Assembly (NCBI RefSeq): GCF_006716565.1
Contig: NZ_VFPG01000002.1
Span: 496,001-560,000, forward strand
Origin: Nocardia bhagyanarayanae
Lineage (GTDB): Bacteria > Actinomycetota > Actinomycetes > Mycobacteriales > Mycobacteriaceae
Direction: 5' to 3'
Length of the DNA stretch: 64,000 nucleotides
A model generated the notes under the pieces. That model was not told the DNA's origin and did not search any database. It saw nothing but the letters and a program-made list of their open reading frames with translations. Positions 1 through 9,115 of this stretch are shown in pieces. Both the position numbers and the translations under genes were made by a program. Positions within the stretch are counted from its first letter, which is position 1. Every line of letters begins with the position of its first letter.

Positions 1-503
1 TGCTGTTCTGGAATGCGGACACCACCCGGATGCCCGCCGCGCTGCATCGTGACTTCGTCCTGGCGGGCGTGCACAACACACTCGCCGCCCCGAACCAGGC
101 GACCATGCTCGGCACGCGGATCGACCTGTCGATGCTGCCGGTCGACGCCTACGTGGTAGCGGGCATCGCCGATCACATCTCCCCGTGGCAAGCCTGCTAC
201 CGCAGCGCGCGGCTGCTCGGCAGCAAGGATCTTCGTTTCGTGCTGTCCACCAGCGGCCATATCGCGGCCTTGGTCAACCCACCGGGAAACCCCAGGGCTT
301 CCTACCGCATCGGACCGGTAGACCAGATCGAACCCGACGGGTGGGCCGAAAGGCATGCTACGCAGCAGGGTTCGTGGTGGCCGAACTACGTCGAATGGCT
401 CGCCGTGCGCAGCGGTCCGGACATGGCGGCGCCGACCACGCTCGGTAGTGCCGAACTGCCGCCGCTCGCACCGGCGCCGGGGACCTATGTGCTCGAACAC
501 TGA
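1..503 (+). CDS. phaC: Poly(3-hydroxyalkanoate) synthase, C-terminal fragment
   Basis: This is the 3' end of a polyester synthase gene cut by the window edge; the frame is open from base 3. The visible 167 residues begin LFWNADTTRMP, a signature of PhaC enzymes, which polymerise hydroxyacyl-CoA into storage granules. They continue with the catalytic Asp region (GIADHISPW) and the catalytic His (STSGHIAALVNPP), then the Trp-rich C-terminus (GSWWPNYVEW). The active-site Cys would lie upstream and cannot be seen. The gene overlaps the start of the depolymerase phaZ by 17 bp, so synthesis and breakdown of the polymer are probably translationally coupled. Confidence 0.9.
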   Translation, partial: LFWNADTTRMPAALHRDFVLAGVHNTLAAPNQATMLGTRIDLSMLPVDAYVVAGIADHISPWQACYRSARLLGSKDLRFVLSTSGHIAALVNPPGNPRASYRIGPVDQIEPDGWAERHATQQGSWWPNYVEWLAVRSGPDMAAPTTLGSAELPPLAPAPGTYVLEH

Positions 504-1380
504 GCGTCCCGGCGCGGAACTCTCGCGCGGCAGGACCGAACAACGCCTCGTTTCCATACTCGGACAGCAGATCCGGGTCGACGTGCGCTGGGGGACCGGC
601 GTGCCGCTCGTGTTGTGCAATGGCATCGGCGCCAGTCTGGAGGTCCTCGATCCCCTTGTCGCGCAGCTCGATCCGGACAGCACCGTGGTCCGGATCGACG
701 TTCCCGGCACGGGCGGCTCGCCGAATTCTCCCTTGCCCTACGGGTTTCCGTATCTGGCCACGGTGCTCGGCCGACTGCTGCGCAAGATCGGCTTCTCCGG
801 GCAGGTGGACGTCCTCGGCTTCTCCTGGGGCGGCGCGCTGGCCCAGCAGTTCGCCTTCCAGCATCCACGCCGCTGTCGCACCATGATCCTGGTCGCCACC
901 GGTACCGGAATCCTCATGGTTCCTGGCGATCCGCGCGCGCTGCTGAAGATGCTGACCCCACGCCGGTTCCTGGACCACGAATACGCTGCCCGGATCGCCG
1001 CCGACATCTATGGCGGCAGCGCGCGTGACGATCCACGCGTCGTGCGGCAACTGCTCGGTCGCCAGCTCATGGCGGGCTCCCGGGTCGGCTACCTCCACCA
1101 GCTGATGGCCGGCTCGGTCTGGACCAGCCTGCCCGCCCTTCCGCTGATTCGCCAGCCCACCTTGATCATCGCGGGCGCCGACGATCCGATCATTCCGCTC
1201 GCCAATCCCCGCATCATGCGACGGCTGCTCCCGCGCGCCGTCGTTCACCTCCACACCGGCGGTCACGTCGACCTGATCACCAATGCCGCGGAATTGGCTC
1301 CGGTCATCGAACGCTTTCGACGGGCGCCTCAGCGCGTCCTCGATGGAGATTGCCCGTCGTCCGACAGCACTGCCGACTGA
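487..1380 (+). CDS. phaZ: Intracellular poly(3-hydroxyalkanoate) depolymerase
   Basis: An alpha/beta hydrolase of about 297 residues closely resembling the medium-chain-length PHA depolymerases of pseudomonads. It shares the CNGIGASLE oxyanion region, the nucleophile elbow GFSWGGALAQQFA, the Asp region GADDPIIPLAN and the catalytic His in GGHVDLIT. It should release hydroxyacids from storage granules. The frame is open upstream inside phaC, but ATG 487 (MCSNTERP) is the last ATG before the conserved body and overlaps the phaC stop, typical of a coupled pair. The C-terminal 20 residues are polar and not conserved. Confidence 0.88.
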   Translation: MCSNTERPGAELSRGRTEQRLVSILGQQIRVDVRWGTGVPLVLCNGIGASLEVLDPLVAQLDPDSTVVRIDVPGTGGSPNSPLPYGFPYLATVLGRLLRKIGFSGQVDVLGFSWGGALAQQFAFQHPRRCRTMILVATGTGILMVPGDPRALLKMLTPRRFLDHEYAARIAADIYGGSARDDPRVVRQLLGRQLMAGSRVGYLHQLMAGSVWTSLPALPLIRQPTLIIAGADDPIIPLANPRIMRRLLPRAVVHLHTGGHVDLITNAAELAPVIERFRRAPQRVLDGDCPSSDSTAD

Positions 1381-1392
1381 CCCACCGCCGCT

Positions 1393-2928
1393 TCAGTCGC
1401 CGAGCATGTCCCACACCGCCAGATGGCTGAACAGCATCGATGCGCCGATCGGGTTGCCGCCACCGGGATAGACGGTGCCGCTGACCGCGGCCATGGTGTT
1501 GCCCGCCGCGTACAGGCCCGGGATCGGCGTGCCGTCCCGGTCGAGCACCCGGGCGGCGCTGTCGGTCCGCAGCCCGCCCTTGGTCCCCAGGTCCGAGATG
1601 CCGAACGCGGCGGCGTGGAAGGGCCCTTGGTCGATCGGCACGAGCGGCGGTTCACCGTTGGAGAAGGCGCGATCGTAGGCCTCGTCACCGCGGCCGAAGT
1701 CGGTGTCGACGCCGGCGGCGGCCATCGTGTTGAACCGTTCGACGGTCGCGACCAGCGCGTCGGCCGGGACGCCGATCTTCTCCGCGAGTTCGGGCAGTGT
1801 GTCGGCGGTGTGCCAGAGACCGGCCGCGACGTACTTCTCGGTTTCCACCATCGAGACGTTGGTCGCCTTGACCGGGGGCTTCTCGCCTTCCTTGTGGTCG
1901 TAGATCATCCAGTAGGGCAGCGTGATCGAGCCTTCCCGCAGCTGCCGGATCACCTCGCGACCGAGCCGGTCGTAGGGCGCGGACTCGTTGACGAACCGCT
2001 TGCCGTCCTGGTCGACGAAGATGCCGCCGGTGAACCACAGCGCGAACGCCGAGCGACCGTCGGGGTGGGTCAGCCCGGGCGACCACCACGCCTGGTCCAT
2101 CAGGTCGACGTCGGCGCCCACCGCGATGCCGGCCTGGTGCGCGAATCCTTGATTTCCCCAGGGGCCCATGGTGTCTCGGGCCTCGCCCGGTACGCCGTAC
2201 TGTCGGCGCATCTCGTCGTTCTGCTCGAAGCCACCGGTCGCCAGTAGCACGCCGCGCCGCGCACGGATCGCGAAGCGTTCGCCCTCGCGTTCGATCAGCG
2301 CGCCGAGTACCGCGCCGTCCTCGACAACCAGCTCGATCAGCGGTGAGTTCAGGTGCAACCGGACCTGCGGGTAGGTCGACAGCGCCCGCAGGAAGCGGCC
2401 GATGAGTGCCTGACCGCCGATCAGCACATCGGGCAGCGGCGCACCGAGCCGGTCGGTGTCCAGCGGTCCCCGGAGGGACTGGCGCAGCTCCCCGAGTTCC
2501 GCCGCGGGGAGCGGCGTCGGCATGGTGTGGCGCAGTCCGTCGAGACGGGCCTTCGGCGCCGTGCCGAAGTAGTCCGGCCAGGGCAGAACCTCGAACGCGA
2601 AGTGGTCGTCGGCCTCGAGGTATTCGATGAGGTCGCGGCCGCGGCGGACGTAGGTTTCCTGCAGTTCCCGCGGGGTCCGGTCGCCGACGACGGCATGGTA
2701 GTAGGTGAGCGCGTCCTCGATGGTGTCGTCGCTGCCCGCTCGCTGCAGCACAGGGTTGCACGGGAACCACACGCCGCCGCCACCCGAATAGGCTGTGGTG
2801 CCGCCGAATTTGTCGGTCGCCTCGACGACCGCGACGCTCAGTCCCTCGCGGGCCGCGGTATAGGCGCCGGCCAGACCGCCACCCGAACCCGCGACCAGCA
2901 CATCGACTTCGTCGTTCCAATCCACCAC
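1393..2928 (-). CDS. FAD-dependent 3-ketosteroid-delta1-dehydrogenase-like oxidoreductase
   Basis: A flavoprotein of about 511 residues in the KstD / fumarate-reductase-like FAD-binding family. The N-terminal dinucleotide motif is VLVAGSGGGLAG (around residues 10-21), followed by GGTTAYSGGGVWF and the C-terminal FAD loop YPGGGNPIGASMLFSHLA. KstD enzymes introduce the C1-C2 double bond in ring A of 3-ketosteroids; the substrate here is not certain, since several FAD dehydrogenases share this frame. The frame is open back to 3195, but the low-complexity extension has no family match. GTG 2928 (or 2925) follows GGAGG at 2935-2939. A TetR gene lies upstream on the same strand. Confidence 0.8.
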   Translation of the reverse strand: MVDWNDEVDVLVAGSGGGLAGAYTAAREGLSVAVVEATDKFGGTTAYSGGGGVWFPCNPVLQRAGSDDTIEDALTYYHAVVGDRTPRELQETYVRRGRDLIEYLEADDHFAFEVLPWPDYFGTAPKARLDGLRHTMPTPLPAAELGELRQSLRGPLDTDRLGAPLPDVLIGGQALIGRFLRALSTYPQVRLHLNSPLIELVVEDGAVLGALIEREGERFAIRARRGVLLATGGFEQNDEMRRQYGVPGEARDTMGPWGNQGFAHQAGIAVGADVDLMDQAWWSPGLTHPDGRSAFALWFTGGIFVDQDGKRFVNESAPYDRLGREVIRQLREGSITLPYWMIYDHKEGEKPPVKATNVSMVETEKYVAAGLWHTADTLPELAEKIGVPADALVATVERFNTMAAAGVDTDFGRGDEAYDRAFSNGEPPLVPIDQGPFHAAAFGISDLGTKGGLRTDSAARVLDRDGTPIPGLYAAGNTMAAVSGTVYPGGGNPIGASMLFSHLAVWDMLGD

Positions 2929-3217
2929 TGTTTCCTCCCGCGCCACCGTGTTTCCGTCGACGCTAGGCCGGGCGGCTCGATCGGAGCACCGGTCATCTCG
3001 GTCATCGGAATAGCGCGCAGCGGGAGAAGATCGAACGTCGCCAGTTTCGAGCGGCGACGAGCGATCGGGCGAACTGTCCGTGATCATCGCGCGGAGAGCA
3101 GGGGGATGTGTGGCCGCGCCGGCGGCGCGGTTCGGCATGCGGCAACAGCCAGAAGTAGCGGCTGCGGGGCTGCCGGAGGGTGATGTAGCGGTCATGCCCG
3201 CGGACTGTCGAAGTCGA

Positions 3218-3880
3218 TCAGCGGGACAGGGCGACCGACCGCATCATCGCCAGCAGAAGAGCGCCGCAGGCCTCGAGCTGTTGATCGGCGGCGTGGGGGT
3301 CGTCGCTTACTGTTCCGATGGTCGTCTTGAGGCCGTCGAAGGCGCCGACGAGGACGGTGGCGAGCAGTTGCGGGTCTACTTCGTCTGATACCTCACCGAG
3401 GTGCTGGGCGTCGCGAACGAGGTCGGCGACGCGGTCGATCCATCGGCGGGTCAGTGCTGTGGCGAGGTTTCGGGTCGCGGGCACCTCGGCGAGGTTCTGG
3501 GCAAGGCGCGAGATGACCCAGGCGTCGGGATCGGCACGGTGGAGATCCAGCATGGCGGGCAGCAGCGCTTCCATCCGCTGCAGGCCGGGGGGTGCCGTGG
3601 CCAGTCGTGCTTGGACCCGATCGAGCCACTGCGCGTGCTTCTCGGTGAGCACGGCGACGGCGAGGGCTTCCTTGCTCTCGAAATGAAAGTAGACCGAGCC
3701 CTTGGTCATTCCGCTCGCTTCGACGACGTCGGCCATGCGTGCCCGGTCGTAACCGACCTGCGCGAACACAGCGGCGGCGGCATCGAGGATCCGCTCGCGG
3801 GATGCCGCTCCGTGTTCGGTGGGGCCGGACGGGCGGCCGACGCGTCGCCGGGCCTGCGTGCTGCGGTGGGGGCTTGCCAT
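3218..3880 (-). CDS. TetR/AcrR-family transcriptional regulator
   Basis: A 220-residue repressor-type protein. The N-terminal helix-turn-helix is well formed (RERILDAAAAVFAQVGY ... MADVVEASGMTKGSVYFHF ... SKEAL), in the style of the gamma-butyrolactone-receptor-like branch. The C-terminal ligand domain is helical. It is divergent from the SDR gene at 3936, with 55 bp between the starts. That gap holds an excellent palindrome (3899-3928) covering both promoters, so autoregulation plus control of the SDR is the obvious model. It may also influence the KstD-like gene downstream on the same strand. Confidence 0.88.
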   Translation of the reverse strand: MASPHRSTQARRRVGRPSGPTEHGAASRERILDAAAAVFAQVGYDRARMADVVEASGMTKGSVYFHFESKEALAVAVLTEKHAQWLDRVQARLATAPPGLQRMEALLPAMLDLHRADPDAWVISRLAQNLAEVPATRNLATALTRRWIDRVADLVRDAQHLGEVSDEVDPQLLATVLVGAFDGLKTTIGTVSDDPHAADQQLEACGALLLAMMRSVALSR

Positions 3881-3898
3881 GGCCTCAGCATAGCGGTA

Positions 3899-3928
3899 TT
3901 AATTAGACCGTCAGGCAGGTTTAATTAA
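3899..3928. promoter_or_regulatory. Palindromic operator between TetR and SDR genes
   Basis: Arms TTAATTAGACC (3899-3909) and GGTTTAATTAA (3918-3928) are inverted repeats matching at 10 of 11 positions, around an 8-base spacer. The AT-rich arms stand out from very GC-rich surroundings. The right arm runs directly into the AAGGAGG ribosome-binding site of the SDR gene, so a bound repressor would block it. Binding by the adjacent TetR protein is inferred. Confidence 0.75.
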
Positions 3929-3935
3929 GGAGGTA

Positions 3936-4742
3936 GTGGTGGTCGGATACTTCGATCGACAGCGAGTACTGGTGACCGGGGCGTCATCGGGTATCGGGCG
4001 CGCGTTCGCGACGCGTGTCGCCGCGGACGGTGGTGACCTCGTTCTGGTCGCCCGCAGGGAGGCGGTATTGCGAGCACAGGCCGACGAACTGCACGCGCGA
4101 TTCGGTTCGAGCGTGGAGGTCATCCCCGCGGACCTCAGCGCCCCGAACGCCGCGGCGGGCGTCGCCGAACTTCTCGCCCAGCGTGCGATCACCGTCGACG
4201 CGCTCGTCAACAATGCGGGACTCGGAATCCACGGTGATCTCGCCGATGCCGACCTCGGGGCGGTCTCGAGTCAGATCGCGGTGAACATCACCGCTTTGAC
4301 CGAGCTCACAGCAATCCTGTTGCCCGGCATGATCACTCGCGGACGCGGAGCCGTCGTCAATGTGGCCAGCACCGCCGCGTTTCAGCCGGTTCCGCACATG
4401 GCGGTGTACGCGGCGACCAAGGCGTACGTGCTGTCCTTCACCCGCGCACTCTGGTCCGAGACCCGCGGCACCGGGGTGCAAGTACTTGCCGTGAGCCCGG
4501 GTGCCACCGACACCGCATTCTTCGAAATCGCCGGCGAGGACGCCTCGGTCGGCAGCCGGCGTGCTCCCGAACAGGTGGTCGAAGCGGCCTTGGGCGCGCT
4601 CGGGTCGAACCGTCCGGACATCGTCGACGGCGCGGCGAACGCTTTGCTGGCGCGCATCGCCTGCCGGATCCCCGCCAAGTGGGCGATCGCGCTCGCCGAG
4701 CGTTCTGTCCGGCCGGAATCGCCTGTATCCCAAGCCAATTGA
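3936..4742 (+). CDS. Short-chain dehydrogenase/reductase (SDR)
   Basis: A 268-residue classical SDR. The cofactor motif is TGASSGIG (residues 14-21), the structural motif NNAG lies at VDALVNNAGLG, and the catalytic Tyr/Lys are in YAATK. An Arg soon after the glycine motif (VARREAV) suggests NADP(H). The substrate is unknown; family members of this shape reduce or oxidise acyl, keto or steroid groups. Two GTG codons (3936, 3939) follow AAGGAGG at 3927-3933; 3939 has the better spacing. A SnoaL-like gene follows after 21 bp and is probably co-transcribed. Confidence 0.85.
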   Translation: MVVGYFDRQRVLVTGASSGIGRAFATRVAADGGDLVLVARREAVLRAQADELHARFGSSVEVIPADLSAPNAAAGVAELLAQRAITVDALVNNAGLGIHGDLADADLGAVSSQIAVNITALTELTAILLPGMITRGRGAVVNVASTAAFQPVPHMAVYAATKAYVLSFTRALWSETRGTGVQVLAVSPGATDTAFFEIAGEDASVGSRRAPEQVVEAALGALGSNRPDIVDGAANALLARIACRIPAKWAIALAERSVRPESPVSQAN

Positions 4743-4763
4743 TCGAATCGGAGAGAATGCGAC

Positions 4764-5183
4764 ATGTTCATCCAGCAGTTCACCAGAGCGGCTGCGGCCG
4801 CGGTGAACAAGCACAGCGTCGATGAGGTCGTTGGCCTGTGGCGAGAGCCCGCCGCCTACGACTCACCCCTGACGGGTCCGCAGCAAGGGCTTGCGGCGCT
4901 GGCTGCCCGAGAGTCCGCGCTGTTCGACGGTTTCAGCGACCTCACCGCCACTATCCAGCCCCTCGGGCAAGTGAATTCCATTGGTGCCGCGCTGGTTCGC
5001 TTCGACGGTACCCACGACGGGCACTACGCGGGAATAGCGCCGAGCGGGAATACGATTGCCGTCGAGATGGTCGCCGTCGTCACCTTCGACGACGAGGGCT
5101 ACATCATCGGCGAACGCGTCTTCCTCGATACCGCGGCAGTCCTGTCTCAACTCACCGGATCCGCCGGCACCGGCACGCCATAA
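4764..5183 (+). CDS. SnoaL-like / NTF2-fold protein
   Basis: A 139-residue single-domain protein of the alpha+beta barrel (cone) type used by SnoaL-like cyclases, isomerases and small hydrolases. Features are the helical N-terminus (FIQQFTRAAAAAVNKHSVDEVVGLW), a central AYDSPLTGPQQGLAAL segment, and paired beta strands ending GNTIAVEMVAVVTFDDEGYIIGERVFLD. ATG 4764 lies 21 bp after the SDR stop, so it likely belongs to the operon controlled at 3899-3928. No catalytic residue can be named with confidence; it could be an isomerase or hydrolase acting with the SDR. Confidence 0.7.
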   Translation: MFIQQFTRAAAAAVNKHSVDEVVGLWREPAAYDSPLTGPQQGLAALAARESALFDGFSDLTATIQPLGQVNSIGAALVRFDGTHDGHYAGIAPSGNTIAVEMVAVVTFDDEGYIIGERVFLDTAAVLSQLTGSAGTGTP

Positions 5184-5417
5184 CCTCGCCAATTTCATCC
5201 GCGCCGCCCGACGGATCAGGACTCGCCTCGATACGACGTGGACGACCCTATGACTGTCCGTTCGCTCCGTCTGGCCGGAGCGAACGGCGAATGTCGAATA
5301 CGCCGGTTATGCCGTGCTCGCCGCGGTCCGCTGACGGCGCCGACATTGTCGATGGTCACCGATATGGCCACGATGGTTCTTCTGTCACTGACCGCGGCGG
5401 TGACCGGTCCCGGAAGA

Positions 5418-6983
5418 TCACATCGGGTACACCGGGTGTTTCCGCGGGTTGAACTCCGGCTTCACCGGCGGCTTGTCGCGCAGCAGGCGCAGCGCGCGCC
5501 GGATCTCCAGGCGGGTGGTCGCCGGTTCGATGACCGCGTCGATGTAGCCGCGTTCGGCGGCGATCCACGGGGTGGCGATCGTCTCGTTGTACTGGTTGAT
5601 CATGAACTCGCGCGCCGCCGCCCGATGCTCCTCCGGCACCGCCGCCAGTTGCCGCTTGCCGATGAGGTCGACCGCGCTGTCGGCGCCGATCACCGCGATC
5701 CGGGCCGTCGGCCAGGCGAAACTGATATCGGCGCCCACCTGCCGGGCGGCCATCATGCCGTAGGCGCCACCGTAGGACTTGCGCACGACCAGGTTGATGA
5801 TCGGAACCGTCGCCTCGATGATCGCGCGCGGCACCCGGCCGCCGCGGATGATCACACCGTTGGCTTCCTGATCGAGCCCCGGCAGCACGCCGGGGGTGTC
5901 GGCGACGAACACCAGCGGGATATTGAACGCGTCGCAGAGCCGGATGAAGTAGGTCGACTTGTCCGAGCAGGCGGCGTCGATGGAACCGCCCAACACCAAC
6001 GGCTGGTTGGCGATCACGCCGACCGGATATCCGTCGACCCGGGCGAACCCGGTGATCAGATTCGGCGCGAACGCTTCACGGATCTCGTGGAATTCACCAT
6101 CGTCGAAGATCCGGAGCAGGATCTCGTGCATGTCGTAACCGGCGCGATCGGAATCCGGGATGATCTTGTCGAGCTCCCGATCGGAAGCGGTGATCTCCGG
6201 CTCCAGGCCCGGGTTCACGATCGGCGGTTGTTCGAGGCAGCTGGTCGGCATGTAGCTCAGGTAGTTGCGGGCCCAGTCGTAGGCTTCCTGCTCGGTGTCG
6301 GCGACGTAATGCAGCGTGCCGCGTTCGGCCTGGACCTTGGCGCCACCGAGCTCCTCGGCGGTGATGTCCTCGCCGTTGACGGCTTTGATCACCTCCGGCC
6401 CGGTGACGAACATGTACGAATCCTTGGTGCCGATGAGCACGTCGGTGTTGATCGGCCCGTACACCGAACCCGCGGCGCACTTGCCGAGAATGATCGACAC
6501 CTGCGGCACATACCCGGACAGCTTCTCCAACACGCGGGAGATATCACCGAACGAGGCGATCGAACCGACCGCGTCCTGGATACGCGCGCCGCCGGAATCG
6601 TTGATCGTCACCACCGGGCAGGCGTTGTCGAACGCGAGTTGCAGCGCCCGCATGAACTTGCGGGCGGACGTGATGCCGACCGACCCGCCGTACACGGTCT
6701 GATCGTGGGCGATCACCACCACCGGACGGCCCCCGATCAGCCCGCGACCGGTGACCAGCCCGTCACCGTAGAGAGCGTCCGCTTTGTCGGGCTGGCGGGC
6801 CAACGCACCGGTCTCGATGAACGTCCCGCTGTCGAGCAGCATCTCCACACGCTGGCGAACGCTCGGAATGCCCTTCTTCTCCCGCTTGGCGACACCGGCC
6901 TCACCTGCCGGTTCCGCAGCGATCGTCAGGATCTTGACCAGTTCATCGAGCTTCGCCTGGGTACCTGCCACGCTCGCTGCCAC
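5418..6983 (-). CDS. Acyl-CoA carboxylase carboxyltransferase (beta) subunit, AccD4-like
   Basis: A 521-residue biotin-dependent carboxyltransferase with both crotonase-like halves. The N-half carries YGDGLVTGRGLI and INDSGGARIQDAVGS, and the C-half carries DTPGVLPGLDQEANG and RKSYGGAYGMM. Length and wording (KKGIPS, VNPGLEPEIT, DMHEILLRIFDDG) resemble mycobacterial AccD4, which carboxylates long-chain acyl-CoA for mycolate condensation. The pks13/fadD32 neighbours of true accD4 are absent, so this is probably a paralogue with another acyl-CoA substrate. The first GTG (6983) abuts AAAGG; GTG 6971 gives better spacing. No alpha subunit is nearby. Confidence 0.85.
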   Translation of the reverse strand: MAASVAGTQAKLDELVKILTIAAEPAGEAGVAKREKKGIPSVRQRVEMLLDSGTFIETGALARQPDKADALYGDGLVTGRGLIGGRPVVVIAHDQTVYGGSVGITSARKFMRALQLAFDNACPVVTINDSGGARIQDAVGSIASFGDISRVLEKLSGYVPQVSIILGKCAAGSVYGPINTDVLIGTKDSYMFVTGPEVIKAVNGEDITAEELGGAKVQAERGTLHYVADTEQEAYDWARNYLSYMPTSCLEQPPIVNPGLEPEITASDRELDKIIPDSDRAGYDMHEILLRIFDDGEFHEIREAFAPNLITGFARVDGYPVGVIANQPLVLGGSIDAACSDKSTYFIRLCDAFNIPLVFVADTPGVLPGLDQEANGVIIRGGRVPRAIIEATVPIINLVVRKSYGGAYGMMAARQVGADISFAWPTARIAVIGADSAVDLIGKRQLAAVPEEHRAAAREFMINQYNETIATPWIAAERGYIDAVIEPATTRLEIRRALRLLRDKPPVKPEFNPRKHPVYPM

Positions 6984-7247
6984 CTTTCAAACCAACTGTT
7001 GTGCCGTCGCGACGTTAAGCGGTGTCGACACGGAAGGTGTCATTCAACCCGGATATACGGGACAAGTCACAGTCGAGGCCCGGCACACATCGCCTCCCGT
7101 CCAAGAAGTTCGAGCACAGGGACTAGTTTGTCGCGGTTGCTCCGCTCGCCGTGTGGCTCAGCCCGGTGGCCCGATTCGACGGGCACGGCGGTCGAAAAGC
7201 CGTCGACCGTCGCGACGCACGAACTAGATGTCGCGTCGCGGGCGCCA

Positions 7248-8015
7248 CTAGGCAGTTGGCGTGCTCCCGAGGTAGTCGTGGCCGCCGATGTAGACGGTGT
7301 GGCCGGATTCGGCTGTGCTCGTGGTGGCGTCGGCGATAGCGGTGGCGAACTCTTCGACGGTGGGGAGTGGGCCGTGGTCGCGGCGGGTGCCGACGGCGTC
7401 CGGGTCTCGGCGTTCGAGGAGGCGGACGATGATGGTGCCGTCGATCATGTCGCCGGAGACGACGGTCAGGGTGATGCCGAGGGCTTCGAGTTCGGGGATG
7501 ATGGCTCGGAGGGCGTCCTCGCCGGCGCGTTTGCTGGCGGCGATCGGTTCGTAGTCCGTGGGGACGGGCTTGCGGCCGTGAAAGTGGGCCTGGTGGCTGG
7601 TGACGAAGACTATGCGGCCGCCGGAAGGCATGAGCGGCAACGCGAGTCGGGTCAGGCGCAGTTGTGCGTCGCGATTGATGGACATGGCGTAGTCCGCGGC
7701 CGCGCCGCGTTCGAGACCGCCGGATGCGTTGAGTACCAAGACATCCAGGCGGCCGAAGCGGTCGGTGATGTCGGCGATCAACGCGCGGGTGGCGGTTTCG
7801 TCCGAGACGTCCGCTCCCGCGACCGATGCGCTGCCTCCGGCGGCCGTGATCTCGTCGGCGATGGTCTGGGCGCGGCGGCGCTTCTCGCGGTAGTTCACGA
7901 TCACGTGGTCGCCGCGGGCGGCGAGGATGCGGGCGGTGTCGGCGCCGATACCGCGCGAGGCCCCGGTGACGAGGGTGATTCGTCGATCGGTCGAGATGTC
8001 CGGTTCGTGCACCAC
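7248..8015 (-). CDS. Short-chain dehydrogenase/reductase (SDR)
   Basis: A 255-residue SDR with the cofactor motif TGASRGIG near residue 17 and an NYREKRRRAQ segment suited to NADP(H). The usual NNAG is replaced by LNASGG. The usual YxxxK region reads YEPIAASKRAGEDAL, so the Tyr-to-Lys spacing is non-standard (Tyr then Lys eight residues on, or Ser-Lys only), and activity may be atypical. It is divergent from an HxlR-type regulator at 8085, a common arrangement for redox enzymes responding to electrophiles. The substrate is unknown. Confidence 0.78.
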   Translation of the reverse strand: MVHEPDISTDRRITLVTGASRGIGADTARILAARGDHVIVNYREKRRRAQTIADEITAAGGSASVAGADVSDETATRALIADITDRFGRLDVLVLNASGGLERGAAADYAMSINRDAQLRLTRLALPLMPSGGRIVFVTSHQAHFHGRKPVPTDYEPIAASKRAGEDALRAIIPELEALGITLTVVSGDMIDGTIIVRLLERRDPDAVGTRRDHGPLPTVEEFATAIADATTSTAESGHTVYIGGHDYLGSTPTA

Positions 8016-8084
8016 GGTTCCTTTCCGCCGCGGACCGCCGCCCGCCCTGCTGCTTCTAAAACAGAATCACTATGGTGGTTCGAA

Positions 8085-8432
8085 ATGAGAAGCGCAAGCG
8101 GTGCGAAACCGTCCAGGGGCGAGGCCGACCCCGCGAACGAACCGATGCTCGCCGCCATGGAACTGCTCGGCCAGCGGTGGATGCTGCGCATCGTGTGGGA
8201 GTTGGAGCCCGGCACGCTGGGCTTTCTCGAACTGCGCCGCCGGATGGGGCAGTGCTCGTCGAGCATGCTCTCGGTGCGGTTGCAGCACCTTCAGGCGGCC
8301 GGATTGATCGTCAAGAAGCCGGACAAGTCCTACGAATTGACCACGGCCGGAAGGGAACTCGGCGCGGCGCTGGGTCCGGTGTGGGAGTGGTCGCGGCGGT
8401 GGGAGAAGTTGTTCCCGGAGTCCGGCGACTGA
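8085..8432 (+). CDS. HxlR-family (winged-helix) transcriptional regulator
   Basis: A 115-residue protein with the HxlR winged helix: MELLGQRWMLRIVWEL, LGFLELRRRMGQCSSSMLSVRLQHLQAAGLIVKK, and the wing SYELTTAGREL. ATG 8085 is used. The frame is open far upstream (to 5238), but that stretch only mirrors the AccD and SDR genes on the other strand. HxlR regulators often sense aldehydes, quinones or hypochlorite. Divergent to the SDR at 8015, which is the likely target. Its stop codon directly abuts the stop of the TetR gene on the opposite strand. Confidence 0.82.
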   Translation: MRSASGAKPSRGEADPANEPMLAAMELLGQRWMLRIVWELEPGTLGFLELRRRMGQCSSSMLSVRLQHLQAAGLIVKKPDKSYELTTAGRELGAALGPVWEWSRRWEKLFPESGD

Positions 8433-9053
8433 TTACGGCGTCGCCCGGAAGAGGCTGGTCAGGTCGACCAGCAGGGCCCGGCCGCGCTCCGCGCCGCCTT
8501 TGATGCGCCCGTCGAGCATCAGGCCGACCAGGCCGTGCAGATGTGCCCACAGCAGATCGGCGGCGGCATCGTCGTCCATGACCGCCTCGGGTAACTTCGG
8601 CGCACCCGCCGCGACCGCCGACCGCAGCGCCTCGAAGCAGGACCGCGCGGCCTCGGGTGCGTCGGCGGTGCCGAACGGTACCTCCGGCAGTGTGTGCATG
8701 AGCCGGTACAGGTGCGGGTCCGCGACGGCGAAATCCCAATAGGCCCAGGCGACTTCGAGCAGCGGATCGTCCTGGACGGGCGCGTCCAACGCACCGTGCA
8801 ACCGCTCCGCCAGATCGGTGAACCCGGCCTCCATCAGTTCGACCAGGAGCGCGCGCTTGTTCGCGAAGTACTGGTACACGATCGGCACCGCGTACCCGAC
8901 GCGGTCCGCCACCGATCGGACGGTGACGCCGTCGAACCCGCCGCTCTCGCGCGCGATCGAGCGTGCCGCCGAAAGCAGTTCCGCCCGTAGGCGTTCGCGC
9001 GCTTCGGCGCGTTCGTCCGCGGTGCCCTTGATTCGCTTGCCCGCACGTGGCAT
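8433..9053 (-). CDS. TetR-family transcriptional regulator
   Basis: A 206-residue TetR protein with the HTH RAELLSAARSIARESGG ... VTVRSVADRVGYAVPIVYQYFANKRALLVEL, followed by a TetR_C_33-like ligand domain (WAYWDFAVADPHLYRLMH). ATG 9053 (MPRAGKR) follows GAGGAG; the 9-residue longer form from 9080 has no such site. It is divergent from the epimerase-type gene at 9155. A perfect palindrome (9116-9136) and an extra half-site TTTCTAACAACG at 9071 lie between them. Confidence 0.85.
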   Translation of the reverse strand: MPRAGKRIKGTADERAEARERLRAELLSAARSIARESGGFDGVTVRSVADRVGYAVPIVYQYFANKRALLVELMEAGFTDLAERLHGALDAPVQDDPLLEVAWAYWDFAVADPHLYRLMHTLPEVPFGTADAPEAARSCFEALRSAVAAGAPKLPEAVMDDDAAADLLWAHLHGLVGLMLDGRIKGGAERGRALLVDLTSLFRATP

Positions 9054-9115
9054 CGGTTCTCCTCGGTCATTTTCTAACAACGGTAGACAATCGCTCGGGC
9101 GGAGTCGTAGGGTCG

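Noticed and set aside
5238..8084. Very long plus-strand open frame leading into the HxlR gene
   Set aside because: It is the antisense shadow of the AccD-like and SDR genes; Arg/Asp/His-rich composition with no domain content until the HxlR start at 8085.
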